A DNA stretch of 64,000 nucleotides from Rhizobium aethiopicum (lineage in GTDB: Bacteria > Pseudomonadota > Alphaproteobacteria > Rhizobiales > Rhizobiaceae): positions 124,001 through 188,000 of the forward strand of contig NZ_FMAJ01000006.1 of assembly GCF_900094625.1 (NCBI RefSeq), given 5' to 3'. The notes beneath the pieces are model-generated. The model was not told where the DNA came from and made no database searches. It saw only the letters and a list, made by a program, of their open reading frames with translations. The position numbers and the translations under genes are program-made. Within the stretch, counting starts at the first letter, position 1. Each line of letters starts with the position of its first letter. Below, in pieces: positions 56,797 to 64,000 of this stretch.

Positions 56797-57654
56797 CTAA
56801 CTTCCCATCCGGTTCAGCCGGCTGCGCGGATCATTGTATTCGTTCATCGACATGGAGAGCAGGAAGAGCGCCAGGAAGAGAATGACGATGACGGCAACGG
56901 GGGCGGCCACCCACCACCAGATGCCTGAGATCAGCGCCGAATGCGCATTGGCCCAGTAGATCATCATGCCCATGGTCGGCGTTTCGATGTCGGTGAAGCC
57001 GAGCACCGAAAGCGTGATCTCCATGCCGATCGACCAGATCATGTTGTTCATCGTCGTGGCAAAGACGATCGGCAGCACATAGGGCAGGTGCTCCTCGACC
57101 AGGATCTTGCGCATCGTCATGCCGGAATAGACGCTCTGGGTGGTAAAGGGCCGGCTCTTCAGGCCGAGCGCCACCGAGCGGATCAACCGCGCATCATAGG
57201 ACCAGCCGAGCGAGGCCATGATGACGATCAGCGCCACCCAGGTCATGTTGTCCTTCAGCACGAAGTAGAAAAGGATCAGCAGCGGAAATTGCGGGATCAC
57301 CATGACGCTGTCGTTGATCGCCATCAGCACCCGGTCGACCGCGCCGCCGGCATAACCGGCGACCAGCCCGACCACCAGCGAGATGATGCGCGAGAGAAGC
57401 GCGACGCCGATGCCGAAGAACAGCGTGTTGCGCAGCGCCGTCGTCAGCTGCCAGAAAACGTCCTGGCCCCGTGAGGTGGTGCCCAGCCAATATTCGCCGT
57501 CCGGCGGCATGTCGGGCGGCAGGAGGTAGATGTCGCTCGCGCCATAGGGCGAGAAATACGACAGGATGACGAAGCCGACGATGACGGCAAAGAGCAGCAG
57601 GCCGCAGAGGAATTCCATGTTCTGGCGGGCGAGATCGCGGATGATGGTAAACAT
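56797..57654 (-). CDS. Opp/Dpp-family ABC transporter permease (OppC type)
   Basis: A 285-residue inner-membrane permease with DppC features: periplasmic YWLGTTSRGQDVFWQLTTAL, several hydrophobic segments and a C-terminal DPRSRLN. It is three bases from the upstream permease gene. Confidence 0.88.
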   Translation of the reverse strand: MFTIIRDLARQNMEFLCGLLLFAVIVGFVILSYFSPYGASDIYLLPPDMPPDGEYWLGTTSRGQDVFWQLTTALRNTLFFGIGVALLSRIISLVVGLVAGYAGGAVDRVLMAINDSVMVIPQFPLLILFYFVLKDNMTWVALIVIMASLGWSYDARLIRSVALGLKSRPFTTQSVYSGMTMRKILVEEHLPYVLPIVFATTMNNMIWSIGMEITLSVLGFTDIETPTMGMMIYWANAHSALISGIWWWVAAPVAVIVILFLALFLLSMSMNEYNDPRSRLNRMGS

Positions 57655-57657
57655 GGC

Positions 57658-58662
57658 CTATTCCACCTTGATGCGCGGATCGATCAGCGGGCTCAGCACG
57701 TCGATGATGAAGACGGCGGCGGCGACGCCGACGATCGACAGCGCGCTGAGGCCGAGCACCAGGCTGTAGTCGCCGGCATGCACCGCTTCGATCAGCAGAT
57801 TGCCGATGCCCGGATAACCGAAGACGATTTCGGTGATGACGGTGCCGTTGAAGATCGCGCCGAGCGACATGGCAAGCCCGGTGAATTGCGGCACCATGGC
57901 GTTGCGGGCGATGTAGGAGCGCAGGATCTTTCCCTTCGGCACGCCGCCGAGCTCGGCAAAGACGACATAATCGTCGGTGATGATGTTGGAAACCAGCGCC
58001 CGCATGCCGATCAGCCAGCTGCCGGCGCCGACCAGGATCAGCGACAGGGCAGGCAGGATGGAGTGTTTGAGGATATCGAGGACCAGAGCAAAGGAGAGGT
58101 CCAGATTGGCGTTCATCTCATAGCCGCCATTGATCGGCAGCACCGGCCAGATGAAGCCGAAGACGATGAGCAGCACGAAGGCGAGGATATAATAGGGAAT
58201 GGGCAGCAGCGCGATGAAGACCAGGCTGACGGCCTTCAGCACCATGTTCTTGCGGTAATAGCCGGCGAGCGCGCCGATCGCATTGCCGAGCACGAAGGTG
58301 ATCAGGGTGGCGACCGTCATCAGCCCGATGGTCCAGGGCAGCGAGCGCAGGATGATGGTGGAGACGGGGGTCGGAAAAGCCGAGAGCGAGGGGCCGAGAT
58401 CGCCGGTCGCCAGCCGCAGCCAGAAGTTCAGATATTGCTGCCAGATCGAGCCCTGCATTCCGTAAAGCTCGCGCAGCGACTGGCGCATCAGCTCGATCGC
58501 ATTCGGGTCGGACTGACCCATCTGGGTGATGGCGCCTATGCTTTCTTCGACCGGGTCGATCGGGGTCAGGTGGGTGACGAAGAAGGTGATCGTCACGCCG
58601 AGAAAGACGACGAGCAGGAACTGACCAAACCGCTTCAGCACAAAGATCAGATAGGACGTCAT
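57658..58662 (-). CDS. Opp/Dpp-family ABC transporter permease (OppB type)
   Basis: A 334-residue OppB-like permease: N-terminal LIFVLKRFGQFLLVVFLGVT, periplasmic loop with DPVEESIGAITQMGQSDPNA, about six hydrophobic segments and final DVLSPLIDPRIKVE. It follows the binding-protein gene across a 115-base gap with two hairpins. Confidence 0.88.
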   Translation of the reverse strand: MTSYLIFVLKRFGQFLLVVFLGVTITFFVTHLTPIDPVEESIGAITQMGQSDPNAIELMRQSLRELYGMQGSIWQQYLNFWLRLATGDLGPSLSAFPTPVSTIILRSLPWTIGLMTVATLITFVLGNAIGALAGYYRKNMVLKAVSLVFIALLPIPYYILAFVLLIVFGFIWPVLPINGGYEMNANLDLSFALVLDILKHSILPALSLILVGAGSWLIGMRALVSNIITDDYVVFAELGGVPKGKILRSYIARNAMVPQFTGLAMSLGAIFNGTVITEIVFGYPGIGNLLIEAVHAGDYSLVLGLSALSIVGVAAAVFIIDVLSPLIDPRIKVE

Positions 58663-58699
58663 AAGGCAGTGGTTCCTCTCTGCTTCCCTTCTTGAAAGG

Positions 58700-58767
58700 A
58701 TCGACGAGCATGGCAGCTGGGCTCATGCCCGTCGATGAGGGGGCCGGCGCGATGGCTACGCGCCGGC
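58700..58767 (-). other. Two intercistronic hairpins, binding protein/permease
   Basis: Hairpin A 58700-58736: arms ATCGACGAGCATG and CATGCCCGTCGAT, 12 of 13 paired, 11-base loop. Hairpin B 58743-58767: perfect 9-base arms GCCGGCGCG and CGCGCCGGC, 7-base loop. Both lie in the gap between the binding-protein gene and the permeases, without a T tract. Confidence 0.75.
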
Positions 58768-58777
58768 GTTGGGAGGG

Positions 58778-60682
58778 TTATTGCGTTTGGGCGGGCTTCA
58801 GCTTGACCATCATCAGCCTGGAGTTCGCCCAGTTCGGCACCGGATCGGTATAGGGGTCCTTGATCGTCGGATAGCCGGTCCAATAGGTCGTATCCATCGA
58901 GGTGAAGACGTTATAGGACATCAGCGGGATCGTCGGCATTTCGCGGGCGACCAGCTTCAGATAATCCTTGCCGAGCTCCATGCCCTTCGGATCGTCGGCG
59001 CTGATGCCGCGGATGCTCTCGATGATCTTGTCGAGCTCCGGATTGGACCAGCGCTGCCAGTTGCGCGGCGGCTGAACCTCGCCCTCCTTGGCGACGAACT
59101 GCGAGTGCCAGCTGTCGAGGAAGAAGGAAAGGTCGGGATCGCCGCCCCAGGTTTCGACGCTCCAGGCGATCGCCACCTGGAAATCGCCGGGCTGCAGCGC
59201 CGTCTGCCAAAGCTTCGCGGCCGGCACGGCTTTGGCGTCGATGCCGAAGGCCGCCCATTGCTGCGCAATCAGCGTGCCGGCGCGGGTGAAGACCGAGCGT
59301 GTGTCGCCTTCGACAGTCATCCGGATCTTGAAGGGCTGGCCATCCGGGGTCAGCCATTTGCCGCCGGACTTCTTGAAGCCGGCCTTCTCCAGCAGTTCGC
59401 CGGCCGCTTTCGGATCCGGTTTCCACCAGCCATAGCCGAAGGCACCGCTGATCGCTTCCGGATCGGTCGGGATCTGGTCCTTGAACTTCGGCTGCTTGCG
59501 CAAGATATCGGCGATCTGCTGCCCGATTGTCGGGTCATAGGGCTTGATCTTGCTCTTGCCGGTATCGATCTCGAAATTCTTCAGCCAGTCCTGCATCGGC
59601 GCCTGATAGTCTTTCATCGTCGCCGCCGTCGGCGGCACGCCGAGTGCGGAAAGCGTCGCCGCCCCGCGATAGCTCGCCATGTCGACGGCCTTGATGTCGA
59701 TCAGGAGCGCCAGCGCCCAGCGCACATCGGCATTGTCGAAGGGCGCTTCCTGGGTGTTGAAGATGACGGCCGGCAGGGTCGGATCCGGATGGGCGAAGGG
59801 GAATCCCGGGAACCAGGTCTCGATGGTCTTCGACTTCTCCTTGAGGGTGAACATGCCCTCCGGGGTATTGTCGTGAATGATATCGAGATTGTGCTCGAGC
59901 TGGGCGATCGTGCGTTTATCCGGCGGGCCGGGATCGGTATAGGTCACATATTTCGGGGCCGGCTCGCCGAAGCGGGCAAGCGAGGTGCGCTGCCAGTCGT
60001 CGCGCTTCTCCCAGGTATACCATTTGCCCTGCGGGTCGTAGGCCTTCAGCTTGTAGGCGCCGAGCGAAACGGGATTGGCGAAATCGTAGCGAAGCGGATC
60101 TTCGACCTTCTCGAAGACGTGCTTCGGCATGATCCAGGCGCCGTTCCAGCGCACGGTGAAGATCGCATGGAAGCGCGAATTCGGCTTCTTCAGCTTGAAG
60201 ACGACAGTCTGCGGATCGGTCGCCTCGACACTTGCCACCTGCACCGAGAAGGCCGCGCTCCAGACCATACCGGGGTGGTCCATCTGCGTCTTGACGGTAT
60301 AGACGACGTCATCGGCGGTGAATTCGACGCCGTCGCTCCAGTAGAGCCCCTTGCGCAGTTTCACGGTCATTTCGGTGAAGTCGGCATTATATTGCGGCTT
60401 GTCGGCGGCGAGCGAATTGTCCCAGGCCGCGCCGCCAAGCCCCTGTTCAGGGTCGATATACCAGAGCGTATCCATCGTCAGCTGCTGCAGGCCGGTGGAA
60501 ACCCCGCCGCCGCCATTGACCCAGATGTTGAACCAGCCGGGATTCTTGATCGTCCCTTCCGGATTTTCGACGATGAGCGTCTCCTTGCGCGGCAAGGAGG
60601 TGTAGTCTTGGGCTCCGGCCACCGCGGTCAGGCCGATCGTGGCCAGCACGAAGCCGAATGCAAACCTCTTCCACTTTTGCAT
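58778..60682 (-). CDS. Family-5 ABC transporter binding protein (arabino-oligosaccharide?)
   Basis: A 634-residue family-5 binding protein with signal peptide MQKWKRFAFGFVLATIGLTA (cleavage near GAQ) and family stretches KLRKGLYWSDGVEFTADDVV and WALALLIDIKAVDMASY. ATG 60682 has GGGAGGAG upstream; the longer frame from 60736 is not signal-like. Although this fold is usually linked to peptides, the operon partner GH51 arabinofuranosidase and the AgpA precedent suggest an oligosaccharide ligand, perhaps arabinose-containing. Confidence 0.82.
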   Translation of the reverse strand: MQKWKRFAFGFVLATIGLTAVAGAQDYTSLPRKETLIVENPEGTIKNPGWFNIWVNGGGGVSTGLQQLTMDTLWYIDPEQGLGGAAWDNSLAADKPQYNADFTEMTVKLRKGLYWSDGVEFTADDVVYTVKTQMDHPGMVWSAAFSVQVASVEATDPQTVVFKLKKPNSRFHAIFTVRWNGAWIMPKHVFEKVEDPLRYDFANPVSLGAYKLKAYDPQGKWYTWEKRDDWQRTSLARFGEPAPKYVTYTDPGPPDKRTIAQLEHNLDIIHDNTPEGMFTLKEKSKTIETWFPGFPFAHPDPTLPAVIFNTQEAPFDNADVRWALALLIDIKAVDMASYRGAATLSALGVPPTAATMKDYQAPMQDWLKNFEIDTGKSKIKPYDPTIGQQIADILRKQPKFKDQIPTDPEAISGAFGYGWWKPDPKAAGELLEKAGFKKSGGKWLTPDGQPFKIRMTVEGDTRSVFTRAGTLIAQQWAAFGIDAKAVPAAKLWQTALQPGDFQVAIAWSVETWGGDPDLSFFLDSWHSQFVAKEGEVQPPRNWQRWSNPELDKIIESIRGISADDPKGMELGKDYLKLVAREMPTIPLMSYNVFTSMDTTYWTGYPTIKDPYTDPVPNWANSRLMMVKLKPAQTQ

Positions 60683-60831
60683 GAACTCCTCCCTTGTAAG
60701 CGACAATGCGGCGGCCGCTGAGGCACGCATGGGCATGTCGCGGTTGTCGGTTCGCGAAGCGGGCTTCTGAGCCTTGCGCTTCGGCGAACCATCCTCCGGC
60801 TGCCTGCCTCCTCGCAGGGAGCCGATTTCTC

Positions 60832-60942
60832 AGAGCATGATGCCGAAAAGTGTTAGCGGTTTTCGGACGACATCATGCTCTAACTTTCAATTGAGAACAG
60901 GATTCAGATTTAGGCCGTTTAGCCTGAAATCATACTGTTCTC
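60832..60942. repeat. RIME-like palindrome mosaic
   Basis: Two neighbouring palindromes between the GH51 and binding-protein genes. First (60832-60881): arms AGAGCATGATG and CATCATGCTCT with inner stem CCGAAAA/TTTTCGG, a sequence I recognise as a common dispersed rhizobial intergenic repeat. Second (60893-60942): imperfect arms starting GAGAACAG and ending CTGTTCTC. The whole 285-base gap 60683-60967 contains no gene. Confidence 0.85.
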
Positions 60943-60967
60943 GCGGGGCTTAACCCGGCAGCGGCTG

Positions 60968-62476
60968 TCACACCGACAGCCGGATGACGTTGTAGGAGAG
61001 CGGCTTCAGCGCCGCCCGCACCCGTCCGTCCTCGATCCTTGCGCTCTCGACCTGCACCGGAGCGACCGTCTCCGGCCGCCGCGCGGTGTTGACGGCTTCG
61101 AGATCGCCATGGGTCATCTCCACCTGCTCGATCAGGCGGGCGCCGCCGAAACCTTCCAGCCGCACGTCAAGATCGAGCGCCGTTTCCGGATGGCGGTTGA
61201 CGGCAAAGAAGGTCAGCGACCGGCCGTCTTCGGAATGCACCGCCGAGACGTCGAGATAGGGAACCTCGTTCTCCTCGTCGCTGTCATAGCTCGGGCCGTC
61301 GACAACAAGCTGCAGCGCCGTGCCACGGCCATATCGCGAGGCGTAGTAGAAGGGATAATAGATCGTCTGGCGCCAGGCCGCACCGCCATCCTCGGTCATG
61401 ATAGGGGCGATGACGTTGACGAGCTGGGCGATGCAGGCGATGCGCACGCGGTCGGAGCGGCGGATGAAGGTGTTGAGAATGCCGCCGACCTGCAGCACGT
61501 CCTCGAAATTATAGACGTCCTCGAGCAGATGCGGCGCATCCGGCCATTCGTCGCGCGCCAGGATCTCTTTGTCCTGCTGGTTGGAATGATACCAGACGTT
61601 CCACTCGTCGAAGGAAATGCCGATCGTCTTCTTCGAGCGCTTTTTCGCCTTGATGTAATCGATCACCCCGCCGATCGTGGTGATGTAGCGGTCGAGCTTG
61701 GTCGCCCGGGCGAGGTAGTTCAGCGTGTTCTTCTCGCGGTTGGCGAAATACATATGCAGCGAGATGTAATCGGCGCTGTCATAGCACTGCTCGAGCACCT
61801 GGGCTTCCCAATCGGGATAGGTCTTCATGTCGGAATTGGAGGAGCCGCAGACGACGAGTTCGAGCGACTTGTCGAAGCCGCGCATGGCTTTCGCCGTCTC
61901 ATCCGCCAGCCGGCCATATTCATAGGCCGATTTGTGACCGACCTGCCACGGGCCGTCCATCTCGTTGCCGAGGCACCAGAGTTTGACGTCATGCGGATTG
62001 GACCAGCCGTGTTTGCGGCGCAGATCCGACCAGTAGGTGCCGCCGGGATGATTGCAATATTCGAGGAAATTGCGGGCGGCATCGAGGCCGCGGGAGCCGA
62101 GATTGACGGCAAGCATCGGCTTGGTATTGGCCTTCTTGCACCAGTCGACGAATTCGTTGACGCCGACCTGGTTGGCCTCGCGGGTGCGCCAGGCAAGATC
62201 GAGGCGCACCGGCCGCTCGGAGCGCGGGCCGACGCCGTCTTCCCAATTATAGGCCGAGACGAAATTGCCGCCGGGATAACGGCAGTAGGGCGTGTCGAGC
62301 TCACGCACCAGATCGAGCACGTCGCGGCGGAAGCCGTCTTCATCCGCGGTCGGATGTCCGGGCTCGTAGATGCCGCCGTAGATCGCTCTGCCGAGATGCT
62401 CGAGAAACGAGCTGTAGAGCCTGGCGTCAATGGTCGCGATGCGAAAATCGCGGTGGGCAACGACATTCGTCTTCAA
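60968..62476 (-). CDS. GH51 alpha-L-arabinofuranosidase
   Basis: A 502-residue cytosolic family-51 glycosidase. Acid/base Glu in WCLGNEMDGPWQ and nucleophile Glu in GISFDEWNVWYH are both present, with the N-terminal RYPGGNFVSAYNWEDGVGPR stretch and a C-terminal beta-sandwich from about residue 380. It releases L-arabinofuranose from arabino-oligosaccharides. No signal peptide, so substrates must be imported, presumably by the transporter encoded after it on the same strand. Confidence 0.92.
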   Translation of the reverse strand: MKTNVVAHRDFRIATIDARLYSSFLEHLGRAIYGGIYEPGHPTADEDGFRRDVLDLVRELDTPYCRYPGGNFVSAYNWEDGVGPRSERPVRLDLAWRTREANQVGVNEFVDWCKKANTKPMLAVNLGSRGLDAARNFLEYCNHPGGTYWSDLRRKHGWSNPHDVKLWCLGNEMDGPWQVGHKSAYEYGRLADETAKAMRGFDKSLELVVCGSSNSDMKTYPDWEAQVLEQCYDSADYISLHMYFANREKNTLNYLARATKLDRYITTIGGVIDYIKAKKRSKKTIGISFDEWNVWYHSNQQDKEILARDEWPDAPHLLEDVYNFEDVLQVGGILNTFIRRSDRVRIACIAQLVNVIAPIMTEDGGAAWRQTIYYPFYYASRYGRGTALQLVVDGPSYDSDEENEVPYLDVSAVHSEDGRSLTFFAVNRHPETALDLDVRLEGFGGARLIEQVEMTHGDLEAVNTARRPETVAPVQVESARIEDGRVRAALKPLSYNVIRLSV

Positions 62477-62687
62477 CGGATCCTCCCCGTTTATGTATCA
62501 GGATTTTTGTTTTCGTGCCCTTAACTTGATATCAGGAATGTCGTGATGTCAACCGAAAGGCAGATTTAATCATACTTATGCGGATCCGCAAGAAGACCGT
62601 TGAAATACAGTCATTTAACTAAGTTTAGCGGCTTCTCAAACTGGAAATAAATACGATTTTCAAATCAGGATATCCGATACTATAAAT
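62477..62687. promoter_or_regulatory. Control region upstream of GH51 gene
   Basis: A 211-base, A+T-rich gap without a gene. It contains three copies of an ATCAGGA word: within GTATCAGGAT (near 62496), GATATCAGGAA (near 62528) and AATCAGGATATCC (near 62663). They are possible binding sites for the neighbouring ArsR-type regulator; promoter boxes cannot be fixed confidently. Confidence 0.35.
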
Positions 62688-63611
62688 TCACACATGCAGC
62701 CGCATGACGATGTCGCGGCCGTGATTTCCGAAGCCGCGGCCGAAAATATTGACGCCGCCGGTATGGCCGGCATTTTCGGCGATGCCGACGCGCAGCCGGA
62801 TCGACGAATGCTGGCCAAGCGCCAGATCGCTGAGCGTCACATTCGAGGCCGCCACGCCGTCGATAAAGGTGCCGCGCGTCGAGATCCGCCAGGTCTTCAT
62901 CATCCCATATTGCGAACCCTCGAGCTTCCACCAGGCCGGCGTGAAGGCGCCGCGCTTGTCGCCGTAATCGCCGGGCGACGTCCAGGTGCCGATCGCCATG
63001 CCGTTGACCCAGAGCGTGATGTCGGATGGCCAGTCCGGATTGGTGCCGGGCACCTCCGACGACAGCTCCAGCGAAAATTCGATGGCGCGGATGTCCTTGT
63101 TCAACACCTTGGCATTGTTAGGAAATTTATACTCGACATAACCTCTGCCGAACCAGACGAGCCCGGCCTGCATGCGCTGCGGATCGAGGAAATAGTCGGG
63201 CACATCGAGCGGGCCGATGACGCTCTCGCTCGAGCAGAGCCCACAGGGCGCATGCACGTCGCAGCTCGTATAGAGCCCGACCGGCATCTCCACCTCGATG
63301 ATATTGTTCGCCCGCTGCGCCGCACTTTCCTCGAAGCTGATCAGGATCTCGCTATAGACCGCCGAGCAGATCTTCTGGTTCCCCTTGCGCGCCTTGGCCA
63401 GCCGCGAATCCACCAGGCCGGCATCTTCCAGGATCTGAATACCGGTGGCGACCGTCGATTGCGGAAGGGAAAGCGCCTGGGCGATGTCGTTGATATTAAG
63501 CGGCCCCTTGGCGCAGAGCAGCTTCAAAATCTCGATCCGCGCCGGCGCCGAAAGCGCCCGTATCGCCTCCCCATTCTCGCCGGCGGCGATCGTCAAAAAC
63601 GAGCGTTCCAT
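62688..63611 (-). CDS. ArsR-type regulator fused to beta-rich sensor domain
   Basis: A 307-residue protein: N-terminal ArsR-like winged helix (residues about 15-75, APARIEILKLLCAKGPLNIN, QALSLPQSTVATGIQILEDA) and a long C-terminal part (about 105-307) rich in Trp, Gly and beta strands (FGRGYVEYKFPN, FSLELSSEVPGTNPDWPSDI, DITLWVNGMAIGTW), like a jelly-roll carbohydrate-binding fold. Cys117, Cys123 and Cys126 with His120 (TSCDVHAPCGLC) could bind metal. ATG 63611 has GGGGAA upstream. It precedes the GH51/transporter genes and probably senses their sugar. The sensor role is inference. Confidence 0.75.
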   Translation of the reverse strand: MERSFLTIAAGENGEAIRALSAPARIEILKLLCAKGPLNINDIAQALSLPQSTVATGIQILEDAGLVDSRLAKARKGNQKICSAVYSEILISFEESAAQRANNIIEVEMPVGLYTSCDVHAPCGLCSSESVIGPLDVPDYFLDPQRMQAGLVWFGRGYVEYKFPNNAKVLNKDIRAIEFSLELSSEVPGTNPDWPSDITLWVNGMAIGTWTSPGDYGDKRGAFTPAWWKLEGSQYGMMKTWRISTRGTFIDGVAASNVTLSDLALGQHSSIRLRVGIAENAGHTGGVNIFGRGFGNHGRDIVMRLHV

Positions 63612-63624
63612 CAGTTCCCCATGG

Positions 63625-63652
63625 TTTCCGATGGAATGATGTATATCGGAAA
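63625..63652. promoter_or_regulatory. Inverted repeat upstream of ArsR-type gene
   Basis: Perfect eight-base arms TTTCCGAT (63625-63632) and ATCGGAAA (63645-63652), 12-base spacer, beginning 14 bases upstream of the regulator's ATG. Size and place fit an ArsR-family autoregulatory operator. Confidence 0.55.
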
Positions 63653-64000
63653 TTATGATACGGCAAGTGGGAGGGAACGGTTTGAACGATTTTGCGATCG
63701 GCAAGCAGGTCTGGCATCGGCTGCCGATGTGGAATGTCGAACTCATCGCGCCCCGTCGCGGCGGGCGGGAAGCGCATCGGCGAGGTTGCGCAATACCGGC
63801 TCCTTGATCGCAGGTGCCGTATTGCGATGTGCGAAGGTGATCGGCGGGCCACCCGACGGACCCGGTCCTTGTAGAAGATGCTGGTGCGTCCCTGAGATGA
63901 TCGCACCGATGCCTCGGCTAGGTTGCGGCAGAGAAGCGCTTCATTCGAAGCGGAAGTCGGAAAGGTCGACCGATACGATCAGCGGCGCTGCCAGAGGTGT
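63653..64000. other. Right end of window, no complete gene
   Basis: I see no complete gene. On the minus strand an open frame enters from beyond the window and stops at 63941-63943, giving the tail PLIVSVDLSDFRFE; it may be the C-terminus of a neighbouring gene, but twenty codons are too few to be sure. The rest shows only shadow-like frames. Confidence 0.3.

Noticed and set aside
1..64000. CRISPR arrays, tRNA, rRNA, integrase or transposase genes
   Set aside because: Looked for spaced direct repeats, tRNA-like cloverleaf ends and recombinase motifs; none seen, so the island at 46.5-54.9 kb has no visible mobility gene.

Overview
The window looks like chromosome or chromid DNA of a Rhizobium-type alphaproteobacterium (R. 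leguminosarum/R. etli group is my best guess). The reasons are G+C-rich codon use, a hut cluster with the HutF/HutG (formimidoylglutamate deiminase) branch, an agp-type alpha-galactoside operon like that of Sinorhizobium meliloti, dense ABC-transporter operons and RIME-like intergenic palindromes. This assignment is inference; no rRNA, tRNA or CRISPR array was seen.

Region 1 (1-11.7 kb) is histidine catabolism. hutI-hutH-hutG run leftwards and hutF runs rightwards from a shared 121-bp control region holding a perfect palindrome of HutC type. Downstream of hutF lie two convergent HutC-family (GntR/UTRA) regulators, then a polar amino-acid ABC transporter (binding protein, two permeases, ATPase) coupled to a second HutH paralog. 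That paralog has lost exactly the Ala-Ser-Gly triad that forms the MIO cofactor. Urocanase (hutU) is not in the window and may lie just beyond position 1.

Region 2 (11.7-18.2 kb) is mixed: an exported protein, a PAP2 phosphatase, a dimethylglycine/sarcosine dehydrogenase-like flavoprotein, a small XRE-led three-gene module and a methyltransferase. Region 3 (18.2-28.4 kb) is the alpha-galactoside locus: AraC regulator, GH4 enzyme, OppA-like binding protein, two permeases, double ATPase and a second GH4 enzyme, closed by a strong terminator.

Region 4 (28.5-39.8 kb) is a divergent sugar-acid cluster: a carbohydrate ABC transporter with a DgoD-like dehydratase and an RraA-like aldolase leftwards, and an FCD-GntR regulator with three more enolase-superfamily enzymes rightwards. 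Four enolase-superfamily paralogs in one locus suggest a pathway for several related acids whose substrates are unknown. Region 5 (39.8-46.5 kb) has a large tail-specific protease, an 871-residue adenylation/carrier/membrane-acyltransferase fusion and a PAS-GGDEF cyclase.

Region 6 (46.5-54.9 kb) appears to be a defence island, more A+T-rich than its surroundings: an HNH nuclease, a MmeI-like single-chain restriction-modification enzyme, a Septu-like ATPase/HNH pair and two overlapping genes of unknown family. Region 7 (55.0-64 kb) is an Opp-family ABC transporter operon with a GH51 alpha-L-arabinofuranosidase and an ArsR-type regulator fused to a beta-rich domain, probably for arabinose-containing oligosaccharides. 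All four transporter operons that include a binding-protein gene carry G+C-rich hairpins exactly at the binding-protein/permease junction.
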